Origin: CAZUVM01 sp964623885
Lineage (GTDB): Bacteria > Verrucomicrobiota > Verrucomicrobiia > Limisphaerales > UBA8199
Reading direction: 5' to 3'
Assembly: GCA_964623885.1 (NCBI GenBank)
Contig: CAZUVM010000143.1
Coordinates: 1-25,366 of the forward strand
DNA length: 25,366 bases
Shown: positions 1 to 7,243 of the stretch, in pieces
Numbering within the stretch: the first letter of the stretch is position 1
Layout: every line of letters begins with the position of its first letter
Made by a program: the position numbers and the translations under genes
Notes under the pieces: model-generated
What the model saw: only the letters and a program-made list of their open reading frames with translations
The model's database searches: none
What the model was told of the DNA's origin: nothing

Positions 1-91
1 CGTGCGCCTGCTGAACCAGGCTAAGCGGCTGTAATCCACGAAGAAAATAATGGGCAATTCCAGCCGCTTAGCCTGGTTCAGCAGGCGCACG
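1..91. repeat. Perfect 31-bp inverted repeat at the sequence edge
   Basis: Bases 1-31 are the exact reverse complement of bases 61-91, with a 29-base spacer, and the match ends at base 32. The 61-91 copy lies in well-behaved tssL coding sequence (residues ADVRLLNQAKRL). The 1-31 copy replaces the expected continuation of TssL. A fold-back or chimeric assembly end explains this better than a functional hairpin. Confidence 0.9.
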
Positions 92-240
92 TCGGCGGCG
101 GCATTGCGGAGAACTTGCTCAAGCAGCTCCTTTATTTCCGAGCGGACTCGCGCGTATTCGGGCTGGGCCGCGGTTTTGGCCGCGCGGTTCAGGCGGCAGA
201 TGTACTGGAAAAGTTCCTCGTAAAGCTCGAGCAATTTCAT
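1..240 (-). CDS. tssL: TssL/DotU-family T6SS inner-membrane protein, 5' part only
   Basis: The ATG at 240-238 opens a frame beginning MKLLELYEELFQYICRLNRA and continuing through an E-rich helix to KRLELPIIFFVDY. This is the N-terminal pattern of TssL/DotU, the inner-membrane anchor that joins TssM and the TssK baseplate protein in T6SS. The start overlaps the TGA of tssK (ATGA, 240-237), so the two genes are probably translationally coupled. Only about 70 residues are credible. After VDY the frame reads SRLAWFSRRT, which no longer resembles the family and coincides with a perfect inverted copy of bases 61-91. The gene is therefore cut by the sequence edge, and its last ten codons here are probably artefactual. 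The family call rests on the N-terminal motif and the tssK neighbour. Confidence 0.78.
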   Translation of the reverse strand, partial: MKLLELYEELFQYICRLNRAAKTAAQPEYARVRSEIKELLEQVLRNAAADVRLLNQAKRLELPIIFFVDYSRLAWFSRRT

Positions 241-1589
241 GTGGGCAAAGTCATATAGAGCGTGAAAGTGGCGTCCGAAAGATCAAAGTCTGTTCGGTTC
301 CATACCAGGGACATGGACTTCTCCTCCTTGATGCGGTCCCAACGACGTTGGTTGGAGGCAGGCAGGACGCTAAAATAGTGCAAATCGCTCTGGGCGGGCA
401 GTTCCAACGGCGGGAAGTTCTGCTCTTTAAGTTCGACGCCAAAAACGGCTGCGTCTTCCAAGCTGCGAGGCATGAGCTTGAACTTGTTTCCGTCGGTGAC
501 GTACAGGGCAAGCTTGGTACGATCGATTTTGGTTTTGATGCCAAGATAATACCCGGTCGGCTTCTCGAAGTGTTGTGGTTCGAGACCGGCTCGCAGCCTG
601 CCGGGATCGCCTTCAAAAGCAACGCGCAGCGGCTGACTGGCACGAGAAACTACGATCTCAGCGCGTATTTTCCGATCCAGCTCCTTGAATACCGGCAGTG
701 GATCGACATGATTGTAGCCGCGGCAATCGAACAAGCCTTCGGCGGGGTGTAAGGCCAACAACTCACCCAGCAATTCCCGCAGTTCCAAATAAACCTGGAA
801 GGGTGGGACCATACCGTCTTCGACCAGCGACGGAAGATTGCCGCAAAATCGATTCAGCACGGTCAGACGCATGGTCAGTTCCCATTTGACCTCCAGACCA
901 AGGCCGCCGGTGGCCGCTTTAAGCCGGAGCTGCTCGCGGCTCGCATTCAACTGCGCCACCAGGTCGCGCACCAAATCATGCAACACCGGCGACGATCGCA
1001 AGAGCAGGCACGGAGGCACAAACTCAGGGTCCTGTCGCGGTTTGCCCGCATCTTCGCCGGCGGCCCGGATGACGCGCAGCAGCGGTAGAAACTCCATATC
1101 TGACAGGTCATCACCCTTGAGCACGACCCGGGCATTAACCTTGCGGATATGCACAGGCTGGGGATTTTCGCCGCTGTTTTCATCGTTTACCTCGCGAATC
1201 TCTTCTGGGATGTACAGCAACTTCACCCTCGGGTCCGCGCTTTCGCCGGTGCGGAATGCATTGGCACGGTTGCGCGCCCACAACGGCGCGGCCAGCAGAA
1301 TCTCCAGGGCTCCGGCTCCGCGTGCCAGCTCCGTCTTGATGTCCAGCGGCGGCAGATTGGCGTCCTCGGGATATAAAATTTCCTGGCCACTTGGAAGGAT
1401 CGCCCGCAGGCGATCGAATCGCACACGCCCGTCGGCGAGGTCATCGGGTGAAACCCGCATTTCGAGCACGCCGAAACAATACGGGTTGAAAAGGCTTCGC
1501 GCCGTGCGGATGTCGGTCGCCAGCCGGCGCTGCATCATCTGCAGATGGTGTGGCTGCAGGAACAGGCCTTCGTGCCAGTGAACGTGCAT
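237..1589 (-). CDS. tssK: T6SS baseplate protein TssK
   Basis: This 450-residue protein has the usual family length and the TssK N-terminal signature VHWHEGLFLQPHHLQ at residues 3-17. In known systems TssK is a trimeric adaptor of the T6SS baseplate; it links the TssF/TssG wedge to the TssJLM membrane complex through TssL and TssM. The C-terminal part (LKEQNFPPLELPAQSDLHYFSVLP) also fits the family. Its TGA overlaps the ATG of tssL, the usual tssK-tssL order. It lies about 90 bp downstream of a VasC/TagH-like gene on the same strand. The start was chosen because the signature begins immediately after it; the Shine-Dalgarno sequence is weak. Other core genes (tssB, C, E, F, G, H, I, M) are not in the window and would have to lie beyond base 1 or elsewhere. 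Confidence 0.93.
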   Translation of the reverse strand: MHVHWHEGLFLQPHHLQMMQRRLATDIRTARSLFNPYCFGVLEMRVSPDDLADGRVRFDRLRAILPSGQEILYPEDANLPPLDIKTELARGAGALEILLAAPLWARNRANAFRTGESADPRVKLLYIPEEIREVNDENSGENPQPVHIRKVNARVVLKGDDLSDMEFLPLLRVIRAAGEDAGKPRQDPEFVPPCLLLRSSPVLHDLVRDLVAQLNASREQLRLKAATGGLGLEVKWELTMRLTVLNRFCGNLPSLVEDGMVPPFQVYLELRELLGELLALHPAEGLFDCRGYNHVDPLPVFKELDRKIRAEIVVSRASQPLRVAFEGDPGRLRAGLEPQHFEKPTGYYLGIKTKIDRTKLALYVTDGNKFKLMPRSLEDAAVFGVELKEQNFPPLELPAQSDLHYFSVLPASNQRRWDRIKEEKSMSLVWNRTDFDLSDATFTLYMTLPT

Positions 1590-1682
1590 ATGTCGGGGCG
1601 AGTGGTTGCCGTTAGAAACTTAGTTAGTCGTTAAATGGTTTTGGCGGCCGCGCGACAGACACTGCTTTATTGTGCGGCGTGC

Positions 1683-2624
1683 TCAACGGGTGTTTAAAAC
1701 TTTTCGTTCCACAAATGCCGCCAAACAGTCGCGAATTCGCCGATCCACAAGGTCCGGCGTCTCATAGTCTTTGCTCAGCAAGATGTAGCGTTCCCAGCAG
1801 CGTTCTTTCTTGCTCTTGCCGAAAATGGAGCTGCCGCCGCCTTCGCCCACCACGACGTCCTCAATGGCGCCGGGCGCAAGCCGCTCGTTGAATTGGCGTC
1901 CGAAATCGCGGCCCCCGCCCAGCATAGCCGCGAGCAGCGCACCCATCAGACTCGAAATCACGCGCAGGTGCGGTTCAATCGTATCAGCCTCGCCGGCGAG
2001 GAATTGAGCCGCGGCGCCGCGAAAATCCTGCGGACGCTTAAGTAGCGAGCTTTTGGGTGCAAGCTCGCGCAGGGTTGCCAGAGCGGTTTGATCGAGACGC
2101 TGGAAAATATCGATTAGCATGAGGCAGAGCTTCACCATATTCTGCAGTCTCGGTTGCTGGTCCTCCTGCAGGCCCAGCGCTTTCTGCAGTTCCTCGGAAA
2201 TGTCCAGCGCCGGCTGTTCCTTTTCTGTCCGCACCAGACCGGCATCCGCCAGACGTTTGCCGGCTTCGGTCCGTTTCTTCTCGTCCAATCCAGCCGCGGC
2301 TTTCAAGAGCCGTTCCAGCAATTCTTCGAATGTCTCGGGTTTGGGCGGGGGCAGAACCGGAGCTGGCGGAGGCACTGGCGCAGCGACTGCTGACTGGAGC
2401 GTCTGGCCGCCGACTGGAAATCGTCCCAGCAAGGCGTGCAACCGTCTTTTGCGGTCGGCGGCAGGAATCGTTTTGAGACTTCGGGCAAGTTCTTCACTGA
2501 GGAATTCGCGGCGCTGTTGCGAGTTACCCGCAGCGGCATCGGCCTGGATCAGTCGCAGCCGTCCCGCCACTTCGCTGAGCCAGGCACTTTCCTCTTCCGT
2601 GTATACTGCGCTTTGACTACTCAT
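1683..2624 (-). CDS. T6SS accessory protein resembling the VasC/TagH C-terminal domain, without FHA
   Basis: About 313 residues from an ATG at 2624; the frame stays open 19 codons further upstream, but the upstream residues are Arg-rich and look non-coding. Residues 1-75 are helical and charged, 80-97 form a Pro-rich linker (PVPPPAPVLPPPKP), and 145-310 are mainly helical. The C-terminal part, with NMVKLCLMLIDIFQRL at 161-176, RPQDFRGAAAQFL at about 196-208, and KKERCWERYILLSKDY at 271-286, resembles the C-terminal helical domain of FHA-type T6SS accessory proteins (VasC/TagH/ImpI). No FHA fold is visible at the N-terminus. In phosphorylation-controlled T6SS the FHA domain reads a phosphothreonine written by a kinase such as PpkA, so its absence fits the catalytically altered kinase encoded nearby. 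The family call comes from recalled sequence resemblance and the tssK neighbour and is moderately confident. Confidence 0.6.
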   Translation of the reverse strand: MSSQSAVYTEEESAWLSEVAGRLRLIQADAAAGNSQQRREFLSEELARSLKTIPAADRKRRLHALLGRFPVGGQTLQSAVAAPVPPPAPVLPPPKPETFEELLERLLKAAAGLDEKKRTEAGKRLADAGLVRTEKEQPALDISEELQKALGLQEDQQPRLQNMVKLCLMLIDIFQRLDQTALATLRELAPKSSLLKRPQDFRGAAAQFLAGEADTIEPHLRVISSLMGALLAAMLGGGRDFGRQFNERLAPGAIEDVVVGEGGGSSIFGKSKKERCWERYILLSKDYETPDLVDRRIRDCLAAFVERKVLNTR

Positions 2625-2872
2625 GAGCGACCTCGCGTTCGACCGCGTCTGCGTCCTGCGACCAGGCAAATTGCCTGCCAACAGAATCGTGAACTGGGCT
2701 GCCGCCTCATACTATTACAGCGCTCGGTGATTTGACAAGCGGCCAGTGCGAGCTTCCTCGATAACGAGCTTGCGCAGCCCAACCATGGGCGATCCAACGC
2801 GTTCTCCGGCTGCCGCGTTAATGCAGTACGGGCAGGCGGGCCTGAATCGCTTTAGTGTCACTGAAACAGTCG

Positions 2873-5722
2873 TCAGTTGGTTGGAGCGTAGAGCCTGAAG
2901 TACTGGACCGGCGGCGGGTTGCTCCAGCTAAAGGAGTTCGGCGCTACTGAGCCCGTCCAGACCGGCGTCCAAACCACCGGCGGGGTAAGATCGGTGGCGG
3001 CCTGCAGAACAAAGTTGCCGTACCACTGTATCGTGCCGTGATTCGTGCCGGAATTGACTATGAAGAGCTGATTCGTGCACGGCTGCGACACGAGGGTAAA
3101 CTGCGTCAGGTTCGTCGACACGCAGGCCTCGTAATTCGTATCATTGAATCGCGCTGCCACATAATACGTATTAGTCAGGATCGTGTTTGCCCCCAGATTG
3201 ATAACCGGCGTGACAAAGCTGGTGCTGCCGGGCAATAGCAGAACCGACCGGCCCGGATCGGCAAACCAGTCGGCCGTGAACCCGTTGGTGACCGTGACCG
3301 AGAGCGTCAACTGCACGTTCGTGCAACTGACATAGAAATTAGTCCCCACCGGTTCCGGCGGATAAACAGGCACGGGATCTACAGTCAGAGTGGCGCCACC
3401 GGTGAGGTCATTGGAGCTGGATGTGGTTGCCGGCGTGCTATCACTCAGATTAGTGATCCAGAACGAGTAGTTCGTGGGCAAATTGACCAGGTAATTCGTC
3501 GGGTTCACGAGCCGTTGGAATGGCGTGCTGGTGGCCGTATTGGTGGTTCCGTCGTTCCACACGAGCGTCCAAGGCGGCTTGCCCCCGAGATCGGCAGCTA
3601 CCACGGCCGAACCACCGCTGCAAATGGTGTTACCACCCGACAGATAGACGTTACCAGAGAGTGTGCCATTGACGACGACGTGGATGCCCGCGGGCAGACC
3701 GGCGGCACCCGCGGTACAATGGGCGTCTGTTAGATCCGTCACCAAGAATGTGAAATTGGTGCCTGGAGTTGAATTGGAGATGGTAACAGCCCAGACATAA
3801 ATGCCATTTGTAAGGGCGGTGAGGTTAGTCGCGGTGCTTGTCCCGCTGGGTACCTCTGCCGTATCAAATGCATCGGCTTCCCAGATTGTGCTCCATGCTC
3901 CGATGCCCGTGAAGGTGGCGTGGTTAGTCACATACAACGTCACGCTGGAAAGCGATACATTGGTGATGCTCTTGATTTTGCCGCTCCCGCCTTCGTAGTT
4001 GGTAACCGGGTAGCTAAACTGAGTGCGCACTTCGAGATTCGTCCCCACTTGAGAGACGGAGACAAGCAAATTGGTGCCGCCGGTTGATGTGCAGGAGAAA
4101 TCGTTCGTGCTTATCGTTAGCGAAGCCGTGGGCCGCGGGTTGATGGTGATCAAGGCGCCGCCTTTGAGGTCGCCGGGCTGGTTGTTGGTGCAGCCGGTGC
4201 TGATGTCGGTCAGCGCCGAGACCACATAGAGCGCGTTGGTGCTCGCATTGAGATTATCATCCCTCGGGCTGACGGTGAGGGTGTCGGCGCCACCGCTGAC
4301 GCCAAGGTGCGTCGCCACGACCACACCGTTGGAGGACCAGGTCACATTCCAAGTCGGCCCCAAGCCTGTCAGCGCCGCATGCACCACGGTGGACTGGCCA
4401 TTGCAAATGGTGTTGGTGCCCGTCACGCTGGCCGTCGGCCGGGGATTTATAGTGAGGGTAACGGCTACCGGCGCGGTATTGGTGAACCCGGTTCGCAAAT
4501 CGCGGGTTACGGCATAGTAGGTGTAGGTGGCTGGAGCATCGGGCGGCGCGAACGTATTTGTGGGAACAAACGAGAGCGAGTTTGCCAAAACTCGTGCTCC
4601 CGAGTTGTTATACCAATCGACGCCGACTGAACCCGCGGGATGCGCCACGTCATTGGTTACGCTGACTCGCATTTCATTCGTTTGCACGGCTGGCGCGCAG
4701 ATGGTTAGGCCAATCGGTGTAATAGGTGCCGCTGGCGGCGTGCCTGCTAACCAGGCTCGGCCGTTGTTGCCGACCAAAAAACTCACGCCTGCAAGAATGC
4801 CGGTATTCGCCACCGTTACGCCGTACAGAGGTTGACCAAACCCAAGATTTTGCAGAGTCCAGGACGTGCCGTTGGCGCTGGTCATCACCACGCCGGAATT
4901 ACCCACAACCATGAACTGCTGGTTGGCGTCGTCCCATTCGACTGCATAAAGATTGGTCCCGCCCGCCGCCGGCGATGCAGCCGCTGACCAGCTAGAACCG
5001 CCATTACTGGAAAACAGAATGGTTCCCAGGTTGCCAACCGCCACAATCCTGTTCGTGCCATCCGAGGCGATACCCAACAAATCCGGGAACGATGAATTAG
5101 GGAGCCGGCTTAGAAACCATGAAGTCCCATTGTTCGTGGAATAACGAATGTCCCCCTGAAAGCCGCAGGCAATGAAGTTACTAACCCCGAACGGCGCCAC
5201 CGCCCGCCACGATTCGCCCAGGTTGAAGGAGTCAATTGTCGCGCCGACCCAGGCCAGCGGTAGTGACGCGTGGCTGTACGCGATTTCGAAAAGCTGTGGT
5301 GCAGCCACAAAGTTCGGATTTATGGTGGTGCGTGGATTGAAAGCCAGCCCGCTAACGTAAGCAGTAAAATTAGTGAACGGCGAAGTTTGCGATCCCCAGG
5401 TCAAACCATTAGCTGAGGATACCACATTGCCGCCCGTGGTCCCGGCGAGGAATATGCCGTTGCCAAACGTCGCTGAGACCAGCGAGGTTGCGAGTGGCAC
5501 GCCATTGGAGGACCACGCAATATGGTCGGTAGCAAACGTGCCGGTAAGCACACTCGAATTGGTGCCTACTGCCACGAAGCTGGAGTTTGGATCACAGGTC
5601 GCTGCATTCAGGGTGCCTGAAGTGGTCGAGGGCACACCAACAAACTGAAGAGCCGCGCCTGCGCGCAGCGCCGCACTGGCTATGGCCAGCGAGGCAATCA
5701 GGAGAATTCGCCGCATAAACAT
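2873..5722 (-). CDS. Large secreted repeat protein (Ycf48/BNR-like N-terminal half, Ig/PKD-like C-terminal half)
   Basis: About 949 residues from an ATG at 5722, where MFMRRILLIASLAIASAALR forms a clear signal peptide; the upstream extension of the frame overlaps the previous gene and was rejected. Roughly the first third of the mature protein carries repeats of the type SSNGGSSWSAA, SANGTSWTLQN and STNNGTSWFLSR. These resemble beta-propeller blades of Ycf48/BNR-like proteins, where a Trp follows an NG(x)S turn. The remainder is Thr/Asn-rich with at least two units beginning ICNGQSTVVHA or ICSGGSAVVAA, followed by WNVTWSSNG or WTLVWNDGT, which look like Ig- or PKD-like beta-sandwich domains. 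The C-terminus ends PPPVQYFRLYAPTN, a motif I associate with exported Verrucomicrobia proteins. No transmembrane anchor or enzyme motif is seen. It starts 14 bp after the stop of an outer-membrane barrel gene, so the two are probably co-transcribed. A surface-exposed or secreted adhesin-like role is inferred. Confidence 0.7.
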   Translation of the reverse strand: MFMRRILLIASLAIASAALRAGAALQFVGVPSTTSGTLNAATCDPNSSFVAVGTNSSVLTGTFATDHIAWSSNGVPLATSLVSATFGNGIFLAGTTGGNVVSSANGLTWGSQTSPFTNFTAYVSGLAFNPRTTINPNFVAAPQLFEIAYSHASLPLAWVGATIDSFNLGESWRAVAPFGVSNFIACGFQGDIRYSTNNGTSWFLSRLPNSSFPDLLGIASDGTNRIVAVGNLGTILFSSNGGSSWSAAASPAAGGTNLYAVEWDDANQQFMVVGNSGVVMTSANGTSWTLQNLGFGQPLYGVTVANTGILAGVSFLVGNNGRAWLAGTPPAAPITPIGLTICAPAVQTNEMRVSVTNDVAHPAGSVGVDWYNNSGARVLANSLSFVPTNTFAPPDAPATYTYYAVTRDLRTGFTNTAPVAVTLTINPRPTASVTGTNTICNGQSTVVHAALTGLGPTWNVTWSSNGVVVATHLGVSGGADTLTVSPRDDNLNASTNALYVVSALTDISTGCTNNQPGDLKGGALITINPRPTASLTISTNDFSCTSTGGTNLLVSVSQVGTNLEVRTQFSYPVTNYEGGSGKIKSITNVSLSSVTLYVTNHATFTGIGAWSTIWEADAFDTAEVPSGTSTATNLTALTNGIYVWAVTISNSTPGTNFTFLVTDLTDAHCTAGAAGLPAGIHVVVNGTLSGNVYLSGGNTICSGGSAVVAADLGGKPPWTLVWNDGTTNTATSTPFQRLVNPTNYLVNLPTNYSFWITNLSDSTPATTSSSNDLTGGATLTVDPVPVYPPEPVGTNFYVSCTNVQLTLSVTVTNGFTADWFADPGRSVLLLPGSTSFVTPVINLGANTILTNTYYVAARFNDTNYEACVSTNLTQFTLVSQPCTNQLFIVNSGTNHGTIQWYGNFVLQAATDLTPPVVWTPVWTGSVAPNSFSWSNPPPVQYFRLYAPTN

Positions 5723-5736
5723 TAATAGATTCTGGG

Positions 5737-6921
5737 TTAAAACGAATAGCGAACACCCGCCTTTACATAAGGCCCCCAAAGCAACTCGGTGAATCCGCCC
5801 AGGCCGGAGTAATTGATCCACGAATATTTGGCCTGGATACCGCCATCACCGAAGATTTTGAATGTTCCCGTTCGGCCCATGCGGTATTCAAATCGAATCG
5901 TGCCGCGGCCGATACCGCCGTAGAGGTCGTTGTTGATGGAAACCTCCGGTAACACCAGATTGGCGTCATTGGGGAATGATTCGTTAATCTTTTGACTGCG
6001 CCGTCCGTAAAAACCTTCGCCTTCGACCTGGGCACCCAGGCGGATGTGGCGGCTGGTATAGAGCAAGTAACCGACGCCAAAACCGATGTTCCCCAAGAGA
6101 TCTTCGGTCTTGTCTGTTTCCAAATAGGTGCCAAACGTAGGAATTGGTGCCTGGTCTGTCAGGGTCGCCTGGACGTAACTGAAGCCGGCGCGCAAATAAG
6201 CGGAGAAACTCTTCCCGCGCAGCCCCGGAAACGCATAGCGCACGTAGGCTTGGTACCAATCGTCATTGATGCTGAAGTTGGAGTTTAGCACCTCGAATTC
6301 CGGGCTGGAGCTGAGCGACACCGGCACGTTTCCGCTAGAAGATCCGTGCGCGTATGCCAAATCCAGATACCAGGCCTGGCCATAGGAATATGAAACCGTG
6401 CCGCCGAAATAATCAGAAGTGCGGTCTGCTTTATTGACTGTCCCATGCAGTCCGCCAGGGACCAGCGGGCTTAGCGCTTCCGCCAGTGCGAACCCGAACG
6501 GCAGCGTCACATTGCCTTGCCCCAGGAAATAATCGCCGGAGGCGGAGATTTCATTCTTCCGGATTTTGGGCGCGGCAGGTGCTGCAGCTTCAGCCGTGGT
6601 GGGCGGAGGCGCTGTGTCTGGCGGCGGTTGAGTCGGCGGAGGAGCTTGAGTTTGCGTGGCGGGTGCCGGTGTCTCTGGTTGAGTTGCGGGAGCGGGAGCC
6701 GGCTTGGCTTTCTTCGCTTTGCCGGACCAGGGTGTGTCGAGACTCGGATAACCTGGCGGCATCACCGGCTCTTCCCCGGTTGGATTGGACGCCGGTTGAG
6801 CGGTAGCCAATTGGGTCGCAAAGAAACCCAAACTTGCCACCAGCCCGCACAGCGCCGGAGTTTTCCAGGCCCTGACTGCAATCGATCGAGAAGTCCCCGC
6901 TCGTTTTATTGTAGTATCCAT
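5737..6921 (-). CDS. Outer-membrane beta-barrel protein with Pro/Ala-rich N-terminal linker
   Basis: About 394 residues from an ATG at 6921. An N-terminal segment with a basic start and a hydrophobic core (PALCGLVASLGFFATQLATAQ) serves as a signal peptide. It is followed by a Lys/Pro/Ala/Thr-rich linker of about 60 residues (including PPPTQPPPDTAPPPTT). The rest alternates polar and hydrophobic residues with many aromatic girdle residues (YFGGTVSYSYGQAWYLDLAYAH, AYLRAGFSYVQATL, IGFGVGYLLYTSRHIRLGAQ, TIRFEYRMGR). It ends in AGVRYSF, a terminal Phe typical of BAM-dependent barrels. No specific porin or transporter family was recognised. The linker suggests contact with peptidoglycan or a periplasmic partner. 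The large secreted protein follows 14 bp downstream. An alternative upstream start at 6975 would place the signal peptide too deep. Confidence 0.72.
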   Translation of the reverse strand: MDTTIKRAGTSRSIAVRAWKTPALCGLVASLGFFATQLATAQPASNPTGEEPVMPPGYPSLDTPWSGKAKKAKPAPAPATQPETPAPATQTQAPPPTQPPPDTAPPPTTAEAAAPAAPKIRKNEISASGDYFLGQGNVTLPFGFALAEALSPLVPGGLHGTVNKADRTSDYFGGTVSYSYGQAWYLDLAYAHGSSSGNVPVSLSSSPEFEVLNSNFSINDDWYQAYVRYAFPGLRGKSFSAYLRAGFSYVQATLTDQAPIPTFGTYLETDKTEDLLGNIGFGVGYLLYTSRHIRLGAQVEGEGFYGRRSQKINESFPNDANLVLPEVSINNDLYGGIGRGTIRFEYRMGRTGTFKIFGDGGIQAKYSWINYSGLGGFTELLWGPYVKAGVRYSF

Positions 6922-7243
6922 GGTGGTTTTGAGAGTCTGTATTCCGCAAACAGAAGTGCTGGGGTCGAGTGACAAATTGGAAAAAAATTCGTTCGTTCCT
7001 GTGGGGTCATCCTCGGCTCAAACGCCTGCCGGTTTGTGAAATGCAAAACATCTCGTGCTAACAGATTGCCCGTCAAAATGCTAATGGTGTTCCTGGCATT
7101 TGTTTTCTCCTATCTGCACAGGCAAGTCAAGCCATTTGCGACTGTTTTCCCGCTCAGTACTTCTACGGCTGAATCCTCCGTAAGCTTACAGAAAACGTTC
7201 ACGCATAGGTCACGCTGACGCGTGAGCCAGTTGCGGACTCGCA
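6922..7243. other. Intergenic region of 322 bp, no convincing gene
   Basis: This region separates the pseudokinase gene from the barrel gene. It is AT-richer than its surroundings and holds no supported coding sequence. An imperfect hairpin at about 7210-7230 (GGTCACGC / GCGTGAGCC) lies just beyond the pseudokinase stop, but no run of T follows it on the minus strand, so it is not called as a terminator. The promoter for the barrel operon is expected here, but I see no clear -35/-10 pair. Confidence 0.5.

Noticed and set aside
838..1581. Plus-strand frame of 247 codons opposite tssK
   Set aside because: Antisense shadow of tssK: Arg/Ser-rich composition, no family motif.
7036..7218. Plus-strand 60-codon frame with a hydrophobic stretch
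   Set aside because: No ribosome site, no family, isolated in an intergenic region; the hydrophobic run is short and likely chance.
7210..7230. Terminator after the pseudokinase gene
   Set aside because: Imperfect stem without a following T run on the minus strand.
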